Shown here piece by piece: positions 1 through 5,269 of a stretch of 6,241 nt of DNA. The position numbers and the translations under genes are program-made. Origin of the DNA: Candidatus Spyradenecus faecavium (GTDB lineage: Bacteria; Verrucomicrobiota; Kiritimatiellia; RFP12; DVOR01); NCBI GenBank assembly GCA_018713405.1, contig DVOR01000075.1, positions 1 to 6,241 of the forward strand, given 5' to 3'. The notes beneath the pieces were generated by a model. That model worked only from the letters and a program-made list of their open reading frames with translations, did no database searches and was not told the origin of the DNA. The stretch's first letter is position 1. Every line of letters starts with the position of its first letter.

Positions 1-293
1 GCGAGGCCCAGCGCACCGCCATCGCCCGAGCCTTCGCGATGGCCCCGGACATCATTCTGGCCGATGAGCCCACCGGCAACCTGGATTCACCTGCCGCCGC
101 CGAGTTTTGCGCTACCCTCACGCGGCTCAACCGTGAGCTTGGCGCGGCCATCCTCCTCATCTCGCACGACCCGCAGGTCGCCGCCGCCGCCGATGTCGTC
201 CATATCCTGCGCGATGGTCAGATCTGCGGCGCCTTCGAGACGGGCCATGACCCTGCCACCGTCTCCGCCAACTATTTGGAGCGACTGGCGTGA
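1..293 (+). CDS. ABC transporter ATP-binding protein, LolD/MacB/YbbA type (3' part only)
   Basis: This is the C-terminal 96 residues of an ABC ATPase that powers the FtsX-type permease encoded next to it; it would sit on the cytoplasmic face of the inner membrane. The reading frame enters at base 3, and the upstream part, including Walker A, lies outside the window. The visible segment begins inside the signature helix (EAQRTAIARA, the end of an LSGGE-type C motif). It continues through Walker B (IILADEP), the D-loop (GNLD) and the H-switch (ISHD, His codon at 165-167). ADEPTGNLD is typical of the LolD/MacB/FtsE/YbbA branch that partners FtsX-fold permeases. The stop TGA (291-293) overlaps the permease start in a GTGA arrangement, which implies translational coupling. 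The substrate cannot be deduced. Family assignment is firm; the subfamily is inferred from motif and neighbour. Confidence 0.93.
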   Translation, partial: EAQRTAIARAFAMAPDIILADEPTGNLDSPAAAEFCATLTRLNRELGAAILLISHDPQVAAAADVVHILRDGQICGAFETGHDPATVSANYLERLA

Positions 294-2986
294 GTGCGCT
301 GGGGCTTCTCTTCCGCGACGTCCTGCGGCGCGACCGCGCCCGCCTGGCCTGCGCGCTCCTCGGCGTGGCCGCCGCTGCGGCGCTCTTGGCCTGGGCCGTC
401 GGCTTGGCCGCGACCACGACGGCCCAGTGCAAGCCCCTCGCCGAGACGTTGGGCAGGCCCTTCGACTGCTGGGTCGCCACGGGGCGCGCCTCCGCCGCCG
501 CGCCGAAGGGCAGCGGCATGCAGTCGCTCACCCACGGCTCGCCCGTCAAGATGGTCCCCCGCGCCGTGGCCGACGCGGTCAAGGCCTCGCCGGACGTCGA
601 AAGCGTGCTCGCCACCACCGTTTTCCGGTGCCGCCTCGATTGGCGCCCCGAGGGGCGCCCGCTCCAAGGCTCCGGGGTGGGGGGCGGCATCGCCCCCGTC
701 CGAGACTTTCCTGAGTGTCCCTATCCCGACGGCCTCGCCGCCGGCCGGTGGCCCCGCGCCGACGCGCCCGAGCCGGAGTTCGCCATCTCCCCGCGCGCCT
801 TCGGCGAGGACGGCCTGCGCGACGCCCCGCCCGTGGGCACGAAGGTCCCCGTCGTCACGCCGACGGGCCGCGTCGAGGCCACGATCTGCGGCTACCTCGC
901 CGAGACCATTCGCCCCGTCGGCGGCTTCCCGACGATGTTCGCCAGCGACACCCTCGCCGACGCCGCAGCCCTCGCCGAGACGGGGGGGCTGTGCAACCTC
1001 ATGCTCATCCGCCTGAAGCCCTTCCGCTCGCCAGACGCCCTGGCCGAGACCGTCCGCACCGTCTCGCCGGACGACGACGCGGCCACCCTCGTCACGCGGC
1101 AGGGCCTCCTCCGCCAGCTCCGCTCCGACGCGACGAACAACCTCCTCTTCCAGCTCCCGCTCCTGGTGGCCCTCGCCTGCGTGGCCACGCTCTGCATGAT
1201 CGTGAACGCGCTCTGCGTGGGGCTGGAGCAGAACCGCGTCCGTTACGCCCGCCTGCGCGCCCTCGGCATGACGTCGCGCCAGCTCATGGCGTTGGTCTCC
1301 CGCGAGGCCTGCTTCCTCGCCGGGGTGGGGGGCGTGGTCGGCTTCGGTGTCGGGGTGGGGGCGCTCGCCGCCTTCGTGCGGGCGAACCCGCTGGCCTTCC
1401 CGGACGGGTTGGCGCTGGGCTGGGTCACGCCCGTGGCCGTGGCGGCCCTGCTCGCCCTCTCCGCCGGGCTGGCCCTGTGCGTGCCCCTGCGCCGCGCGGC
1501 GCGGCTCGGGCCGTGCGAGTTGCGCGTGCGCCCCGAGGCTTGGCGTGTGGCCCATCCCATTTGGCGTGGGGGCTTGGCCCTGCTTTGCTTGGCGCCGATT
1601 GTGCTTACGGTCCTTCCTTTCACGCCCAATCCGTGGTTGCGGAGCGCGTGGTTCCTGGTCGCGTTGCCCTTGGCCGTCTTTGGCCTGATGGCGTTCACGC
1701 GCCCCTTGATGGCCCTTTGCGAATGGGTGCTGGCGCGTCCGTTCGGTGCCGTGTTGCGGTTGCGGCCGGAACTCTTGCGCGGTGTCCTCACCCGTTCCGC
1801 CGACCGCAACGCCCGCATGGCTCTCACGTTGACGGCCGGCCTCGGCGCCTTCTTTGCCATCCATATCTGGGGAGCCTCGCTCACCGACCCCTTCATTCCC
1901 TCACGCGATTTGCCGCCGGCCATCGTCTCATTCCTGCCCAATGGCGTTAGCCAAACCTGCGCGGACGCTCTGGTCAAGAACCTCCCCGTCCGACCCTTTT
2001 TCGCCGAGCAATACCGTCTCTCCGATGCTGACTTCACGGCCATTGGCGAGCGTGCCGGGCGACTCCCAAAGCAGAACAATATCCTTCTTGTCGGCACCGC
2101 CGGGGAGACAGGCGTCACCGTCACCGAGATGTTCGCCCGTCAATGCCGCATTGGTATCGGCGACACCTTCTCCATCCAACGGCGCGACGCGGCAGGAACC
2201 GTCCACGCCCTGTCGCTCACCGTCACCGCCATCGTCCGTTGCAACTGGCACCTCGTCACCGCCCGTGCCGGGCTCCGTGCCCGCAATGGCGCGCCCTTTG
2301 GCACCCTCGGCCCTGTCTTTGTGGGGCTTGACGTTGCCAAGGCTTGGGACCCGGAGCAGGCCGCGCGCGTCCGTTTCCTCTGGCTCGATGCGCTCCCGCC
2401 GGCCCAGGACACGGCGGCGCTCTACTCCGCGGGCGACCTGCTGGAGTTGCGCCTCCAGCGCGCCGCCGAGGCCGACCCCGAGCCGTGGCGTGGGCGTGGC
2501 TTCGGCCCCGGCGCGAACGCGGCCGTCCCCAACGCCGTCCTCCATCTGCGCGACGAGATCTCCGAGGGCACCCTGGCGCACAGTTCCGAGCTTTTGGGCG
2601 AGCTCGCCCGCATCCCGCTCTGGTCGCTTCTGATCCTCTCCTTCGGCTTCGTCTCCCTGCTGGCCGCGAATGTTCGCGCCATGGCCGGTGAGTTGCGCAC
2701 CCTCCACGCCATCGGCATGACGCGTGGGCAGTTGGGACGCTTCCTCTTGGCGCAAGCCTTGCTCCTTTGCGTCGTGGCCGCCGTGCTTTCCCTGTTGCTC
2801 GGCCTTTCGATTGGCTGGGGCTTCACGGGCTGGACGCTTGCCTGGATGCCCTTCGGCGGACTTCCGACCGTACTGGTCTTGCCCTGGGCGCGCCTGGCCG
2901 AAGGCCTGGCCGTCCTGCTGGCCGCCACGCTGGTCGTCACGCCGCTCCCCATCGCTTTCCTCGTCCGTGCCCTCCTCCGCCGCTGA
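290..2986 (+). CDS. FtsX-family ABC transporter permease, ten predicted helices (duplicated FtsX domain)
   Basis: An 898-residue inner-membrane permease of the MacB/LolC/YbbP superfamily. By eye it has ten hydrophobic segments, near residues 18-41, 285-308, 340-363, 379-400, 427-444, 454-470, 511-531, 775-795, 819-845 and 870-896. This leaves two large extracytoplasmic domains, about 42-284 and 532-774. The two FtsX cores each carry the family's coupling-loop signature: LRALGMTSRQL (321-331) and LHAIGMTRGQL (805-815). This is the YbbP-like duplicated layout, not the four-helix MacB layout. The GTG start at 290 overlaps the ATPase stop by 4 bp and has GGAG at 278-281, 8 nt upstream. Family members move lipoproteins, lipids, peptides or drugs, or act as mechanotransmission devices; nothing here identifies the cargo. 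The first extracytoplasmic domain holds six cysteines (47, 60, 114, 143, 200, 235) and the second three (557, 619, 651). No recognisable terminator follows the stop, so read-through into pfkA is possible. Confidence 0.92.
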   Translation: MSALGLLFRDVLRRDRARLACALLGVAAAAALLAWAVGLAATTTAQCKPLAETLGRPFDCWVATGRASAAAPKGSGMQSLTHGSPVKMVPRAVADAVKASPDVESVLATTVFRCRLDWRPEGRPLQGSGVGGGIAPVRDFPECPYPDGLAAGRWPRADAPEPEFAISPRAFGEDGLRDAPPVGTKVPVVTPTGRVEATICGYLAETIRPVGGFPTMFASDTLADAAALAETGGLCNLMLIRLKPFRSPDALAETVRTVSPDDDAATLVTRQGLLRQLRSDATNNLLFQLPLLVALACVATLCMIVNALCVGLEQNRVRYARLRALGMTSRQLMALVSREACFLAGVGGVVGFGVGVGALAAFVRANPLAFPDGLALGWVTPVAVAALLALSAGLALCVPLRRAARLGPCELRVRPEAWRVAHPIWRGGLALLCLAPIVLTVLPFTPNPWLRSAWFLVALPLAVFGLMAFTRPLMALCEWVLARPFGAVLRLRPELLRGVLTRSADRNARMALTLTAGLGAFFAIHIWGASLTDPFIPSRDLPPAIVSFLPNGVSQTCADALVKNLPVRPFFAEQYRLSDADFTAIGERAGRLPKQNNILLVGTAGETGVTVTEMFARQCRIGIGDTFSIQRRDAAGTVHALSLTVTAIVRCNWHLVTARAGLRARNGAPFGTLGPVFVGLDVAKAWDPEQAARVRFLWLDALPPAQDTAALYSAGDLLELRLQRAAEADPEPWRGRGFGPGANAAVPNAVLHLRDEISEGTLAHSSELLGELARIPLWSLLILSFGFVSLLAANVRAMAGELRTLHAIGMTRGQLGRFLLAQALLLCVVAAVLSLLLGLSIGWGFTGWTLAWMPFGGLPTVLVLPWARLAEGLAVLLAATLVVTPLPIAFLVRALLRR

Positions 2987-2992
2987 ATGGAT

Positions 2993-3021
2993 TTGACGAG
3001 CGGCAGGCAAAACCGTATAAT
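2993..3021 (+). promoter_or_regulatory. Sigma70-type promoter of pfkA
   Basis: TTGACG (2993-2998) and a perfect TATAAT (3016-3021) are separated by exactly 17 bp, so 11 of 12 consensus bases match. The predicted transcription start is about 3028-3030, giving a 5'-UTR of roughly 40 nt before the pfkA ATG. The -35 begins only 6 bp after the permease stop codon. It should be a strong housekeeping promoter, consistent with the heavy codon bias of pfkA. Confidence 0.9.
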
Positions 3022-3031
3022 AATACGCCAA

Positions 3032-3052
3032 CTTGACCCACCCTGGGTCGAG
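3032..3052 (+). promoter_or_regulatory. 5'-UTR stem-loop in the pfkA leader
   Basis: Bases 3032-3040 pair with 3044-3052 around a 3-nt CCC loop: nine pairs, of which one is U-G, with an uninterrupted core GACCCA/TGGGTC. It begins only a few nucleotides after the predicted transcription start and ends before the Shine-Dalgarno, so it would form at the very 5' end of the mRNA. There is no T-tract after it, which argues against a terminator. It may stabilise the mRNA, or in the DNA form the palindrome may be a repressor operator just downstream of the -10. Which of these applies is not known. Confidence 0.6.
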
Positions 3053-3069
3053 ACACGAGAGGACACCTT

Positions 3070-4440
3070 ATGGCTTCGCTATTCGAGCGCATTTTCGACG
3101 ACCCCTCCAAGTTCACCTTCATCACCGAGAACCTGGGTGAATGCAAGGTCGAGTCTCCGGTCAAGAACACGAATTTCGTGGAAGAAGACGACATGTACTC
3201 CCTGCTGAGCGTGCGCGCCAGCTACGTCCAGGAGTTCGTCAAGAAGTACGGTTCCGCCCCCAAGTTGGAGAGCGCCGGTCCCCACCGCAAGATTTTCCAC
3301 GATCCCAGCGCCACCCGCGCCGCCATCGTCACCGCCGGCGGCCTCTGCCCCGGCCTGAACAACGTCATCAAGGGCCTGGTCGAGGTCCTCACCTTCAGCT
3401 ACGGCATCAAGACCATCTACGGCTTCCGCTACGGCTACGCCGGCCTCATCCCCGAGTTCGGCTACGAGCCGATGCTCCTCACCCCCGACAAGGTCGACAC
3501 CATCCACGAGTGGGGCGGCACCCTCCTCGGCTCCTCCCGCGGCCAGCAGGACACCACGCGCATGGTCGACACCCTCGAGCGCATGGGCATCAACGTCCTC
3601 TTCGCCATCGGCGGCGACGGCTCCCTCCGTTGCGCCCGCGACGTCTCCAACGAGTGCCGCCGCCGCGGCCTCAAGATCTCCGTCGTCGGCATCCCGAAGA
3701 CCATCGACAACGACCTCCACTTCGTCGGCCGCACCTTCGGCTTCGAGACCGCCGTCGCCGCGGCCGTCCCCGCCATCCGCTCCGCCCACTCCGAGGCCCT
3801 CGGCGCCCACTACGGCATCGGCCTCGTCAAGCTCATGGGGCGCGACTCCGGCTTCATCGCCGCCTACGCCACCCTCGCCAACCCCGTCGTGAACTTCTGC
3901 CTCATCCCCGAGCAGCCCTTCACCGTCGACGGCGAGCACGGCCTCCTCGCGGCCCTCGAGCGCCGCTTCGCCTCCGGCAAGAGCCACGCCGTCATCGTCG
4001 TCGCCGAAGGCGCCGGCCAAGAGCTCATGGAAGGCGAGGAGCGCCGCGACGCCTCCGGCAACATCCTCAAGAAGGACATCGGCGAGTACCTCAAGAACCG
4101 TATCCTCGAGCACTTCAAGGCCCGCAAGGAAGACGTCACGGTCAAGTACATCGACCCCTCCTACACCATTCGTTCCTGCCCCGCCGACGCCTCCGACGCG
4201 GTCCTCTGCTACCGCCTCGCCCGCATGGCCGCCCACGCCGCCATGGCCGGCCGCACCAACTGCGTCGTCGGCCGCCTGAACGACGACTACTCCCTCGTCC
4301 CCATCCCGCTGGCCACCATCGAGCGCCGCAAGGTGGAGCTCACCTCCAACCTCTGGTCCTCCGTCCTCGTCGCCACCGGCCAGGAATACTACCTCAACCC
4401 TTCCGACAACAAGTCCACCTCCACCCTCTACGTCCCCTGA
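3070..4440 (+). CDS. pfkA: 6-phosphofructokinase, PfkA family, group II/clade X-like, probably ATP-dependent
   Basis: A cytoplasmic glycolytic enzyme phosphorylating fructose 6-phosphate to fructose 1,6-bisphosphate; 456 residues, complete. Motifs in order are TAGGLCPGLN (88-97), GFRYGYAGL (118-126), GSSRG (154-158), GGDGS (181-185), PKTIDND (209-215, with catalytic Asp213), MGRDSG (256-261), Glu313 in AEGAG, and Arg368 in SYTIRS for sugar-phosphate binding. Gly184 in GGDGS is the residue typical of ATP use, since PPi-dependent enzymes usually have GGDD. Lys210 in PKTIDND is instead found in PPi enzymes and in the clade X, plant and trypanosomatid ATP enzymes. The roughly 80-residue N-terminal extension fits this longer clade and not the 320-residue E. 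coli PfkA. The ATG at 3070 has AGAGGA (3058-3063) 6 nt upstream. Codons end overwhelmingly in C, as expected of a highly expressed gene. It is monocistronic, with its own promoter and terminator. Confidence 0.95.
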   Translation: MASLFERIFDDPSKFTFITENLGECKVESPVKNTNFVEEDDMYSLLSVRASYVQEFVKKYGSAPKLESAGPHRKIFHDPSATRAAIVTAGGLCPGLNNVIKGLVEVLTFSYGIKTIYGFRYGYAGLIPEFGYEPMLLTPDKVDTIHEWGGTLLGSSRGQQDTTRMVDTLERMGINVLFAIGGDGSLRCARDVSNECRRRGLKISVVGIPKTIDNDLHFVGRTFGFETAVAAAVPAIRSAHSEALGAHYGIGLVKLMGRDSGFIAAYATLANPVVNFCLIPEQPFTVDGEHGLLAALERRFASGKSHAVIVVAEGAGQELMEGEERRDASGNILKKDIGEYLKNRILEHFKARKEDVTVKYIDPSYTIRSCPADASDAVLCYRLARMAAHAAMAGRTNCVVGRLNDDYSLVPIPLATIERRKVELTSNLWSSVLVATGQEYYLNPSDNKSTSTLYVP

Positions 4441-4457
4441 GGCCCGGACACCTTCCC

Positions 4458-4487
4458 AAAAAAGCCCGCCCTCGGCGGGCTTTTTTT
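4458..4487 (+). terminator. Rho-independent terminator of pfkA (bidirectional)
   Basis: A perfect 7-bp GC stem GCCCGCC (4464-4470) / GGCGGGC (4474-4480) has a CTC loop and is followed by seven T's (4481-4487). It lies 17 bp after the pfkA stop. The six A's on the left (4458-4463) make it a terminator in the opposite direction too, so it can also stop read-through from the minus-strand tRNA unit. Confidence 0.95.
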
Positions 4488-4533
4488 ACCAAAACGCATC
4501 GCCATCCTTGCGCACCTTCGCGCACGACCCTGG

Positions 4534-4555
4534 AAAAGTTGCCAAAAAGTTGCTA
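4534..4555. repeat. Two tandem copies of an 11-bp unit
   Basis: AAAAGTTGCCA (4534-4544) is followed directly by AAAAGTTGCTA (4545-4555), with one difference, and then by two further A's that begin a third copy. The period is about one DNA helical turn. It lies in the gene-free spacer 4488-4621 between the two converging terminators. A little upstream, CGCAC (4511-4515 and 4521-4525) recurs at a 10-bp period. No function is evident: it could be a phased A-tract or protein site, or chance. Confidence 0.5.
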
Positions 4556-4562
4556 AAGACCG

Positions 4563-4584
4563 CGTGAAAACGTGTCGTTTCACG
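4563..4584. repeat. Imperfect inverted repeat in the pfkA-tRNA spacer
   Basis: CGTGAAA (4563-4569) is the reverse complement of TTTCACG (4578-4584). If the A at 4570 bulges, the CG at 4571-4572 also pairs with CG at 4576-4577 to give a nine-pair stem with a TGT loop. No T-tract follows on either strand, so it is not a standard terminator. The rest of 4488-4621 holds no convincing gene or RNA. Confidence 0.45.
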
Positions 4585-4621
4585 TCACAGCACGCCATTG
4601 ACCTCCTATCCCACATCAAAC

Positions 4622-4654
4622 AAAAAGCCTCGCAAACATCCGTGTTTGCGGGGC
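4622..4654 (-). terminator. Rho-independent terminator of the tRNA gene (bidirectional)
   Basis: A 12-pair stem (4627-4638 with 4643-4654, one G-U pair) closes a TCCG loop. Read on the minus strand it starts six bases after the tRNA CCA end and is followed by five T's (complement of 4622-4626), then G and three more T's. The plus strand also has seven T's (4655-4661), so it could stop plus-strand transcripts that escape the pfkA terminator before they run antisense through the tRNA. The last of those T's is the complement of the A in the tRNA CCA. Confidence 0.92.
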
Positions 4655-4660
4655 TTTTTT

Positions 4661-4737
4661 TGGTGGATCCGGCTGGACTTGAACCAGCGCCCCAGAGATT
4701 ATGAGTCTCCTGCTCTGACCGACTGAGCTACGGATCC
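4661..4737 (-). tRNA. tRNA with anticodon CAT, probably tRNA-Ile2 (lysidine type), else elongator tRNA-Met
   Basis: A full cloverleaf reads on the minus strand. The acceptor stem GGATCCG pairs perfectly with CGGATCC; the D-arm is GCTC/GAGC; the anticodon arm is GGAGA-CTCATAA-TCTCT (anticodon at 4701-4703); the T-arm is GCTGG-TTCAAGT-CCAGC. The discriminator is A and CCA is encoded (4661-4663). It is not the initiator: base pair 1-72 is a normal G-C and the anticodon stem lacks three G-C pairs. The T-arm and the closing G27-U43 wobble match my recollection of E. coli ileX, whose CAU anticodon is modified by TilS to read AUA; elongator tRNA-Met typically differs at these places. The acceptor stem is not decisive, because T4-C5 is neither the E. 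coli Ile2 CC nor the Met UA. The gene has its own promoter and terminator and is divergent from dut. Confidence 0.95.
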
Positions 4738-4755
4738 AATGGGACAAACGGGTGC

Positions 4756-4784
4756 ATTATGCCATCTTTGGCGGGAAGGCACAA
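4756..4784 (-). promoter_or_regulatory. Sigma70-type promoter of the tRNA gene
   Basis: On the minus strand, TTGTGC (complement of 4779-4784) lies 17 bp upstream of CATAAT (complement of 4756-4761). The -10 matches consensus in five of six bases and the -35 only in TTG. The predicted start near 4749 leaves a leader of about 12 nt before the mature tRNA 5' end at 4737, a normal length for RNase P processing. Confidence 0.65.
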
Positions 4785-4811
4785 GGAAAAAGTGCAGGGC
4801 GAGGGTGGGCG

Positions 4812-4820
4812 TGGTATACT
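4812..4820 (+). promoter_or_regulatory. Extended -10 promoter of dut-hemL
   Basis: TGGTATACT (4812-4820) is an extended -10 element: TG, one base, then TATACT with five of six consensus bases. I find no convincing -35 16-18 bp upstream, which is usual for extended -10 promoters. Initiation six to nine bases downstream would fall at about 4826-4829, on or next to the dut ATG at 4829, so the mRNA would have little or no leader. Confidence 0.6.
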
Positions 4821-4828
4821 ATGCGCCC

Positions 4829-5257
4829 ATGGAAATCGTATTTGAGCGGCTGACGGAGACGGCGCGGATGCCGTTTTACGCGCACGAAGGTGACGCGGGG
4901 ATGGATCTGTGCGCGGACGAGGCGCTGACCTTGAGCCCGGGCGAGCGCGTGGCGGTCTCGACGGGGCTGCGGGTGCGTCTGCCGATGGGGACGGAGGGGC
5001 AGGTGCGGCCGCGGAGCGGATTGGCGTTGCGGCATGGGGTGACGGTGGCGAACGCGCCGGGGACGATCGACGCGGGCTACCGCGGGGAGCTGAAGGTGAT
5101 TTTGGTGAACCTGGGGCGCGAACCCTTCGCCGTCGAGCGGGGGATGCGGATCGCGCAGCTGGTGGTGGCGCCCATCCTGCGGCCGGCCATCGCGGAGGGC
5201 GCGGTGGACGACGCCACGGCGCGCGGCGCGGGCGGCTTCGGCTCAACCGGTCTTTGA
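4829..5257 (+). CDS. dut: Deoxyuridine 5'-triphosphate nucleotidohydrolase (dUTPase), trimeric type
   Basis: This cytoplasmic enzyme hydrolyses dUTP to dUMP and pyrophosphate, keeping uracil out of DNA and feeding thymidylate synthesis. The 142 residues contain all five conserved motifs of the homotrimeric family: I, AGMDL (23-27); II, PRSGLA (61-66); III, GTIDAGYRGE (78-87) with the catalytic Asp81; IV, RGMRIAQLVV (104-113); V, GAGGFGSTG (133-141) with the uracil-stacking Phe137. I chose ATG 4829 because it gives a normal family length and an N-terminus ending just before the first beta strand, and because the -10 element lies immediately upstream. The frame is open further up, and GTG 4811 (six more residues, preceded by GAGG at 4801-4804) is the main alternative if transcription starts earlier. 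No Shine-Dalgarno precedes 4829. Alanines are nearly all GCG (16 of 19), unlike the GCC-rich pfkA. It is 12 bp upstream of hemL. Confidence 0.95.
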   Translation: MEIVFERLTETARMPFYAHEGDAGMDLCADEALTLSPGERVAVSTGLRVRLPMGTEGQVRPRSGLALRHGVTVANAPGTIDAGYRGELKVILVNLGREPFAVERGMRIAQLVVAPILRPAIAEGAVDDATARGAGGFGSTGL

Positions 5258-5269
5258 GGAGTATTCAAG

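Noticed and set aside
272..1864. 530-codon open frame antisense to the permease
   Set aside because: Low-complexity, Gly/Arg/Glu/Ala-rich shadow of a GC-rich coding strand, without promoter, ribosome site or family motif.
3033..3038. Second -35 (TTGACC) for pfkA
   Set aside because: No -10-like hexamer 16-18 bp downstream; the expected place reads CGAGAG, in the ribosome-binding region.
3032..3052. Terminator for the ABC transporter operon
   Set aside because: The hairpin has no following T-tract and lies downstream of the pfkA promoter start site.
3079..4236. 385-codon open frame antisense to pfkA
   Set aside because: It mirrors the C-ending codon bias of pfkA: the predicted protein is almost only G, A, V, D, E and L, with no domain, and it lies fully opposite a gene with intact catalytic motifs.
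3141..4556. 471-codon plus-strand frame overlapping pfkA in another phase
   Set aside because: Arg/Pro/His-rich translation caused by GCC/CGC wobble bias; it runs through the pfkA terminator.
4428..4619. 63-codon minus-strand frame across the spacer
   Set aside because: It spans the pfkA terminator and both spacer repeats, has no ribosome site and is not recognisable as a protein.
4661..4737. tRNA 3' end as a phage or island attachment site
   Set aside because: No second copy of the tRNA 3' end, no integrase and no composition break is visible in the window.
4661..4737. Initiator tRNA-fMet
   Set aside because: The 1-72 pair is G-C rather than mismatched, and the anticodon stem lacks the three consecutive G-C pairs.
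4739..4828. Upstream extension of dut to an ATG at 4739
   Set aside because: It would add 30 residues not seen in dUTPases and would place both the tRNA promoter and the dut -10 inside the coding region.
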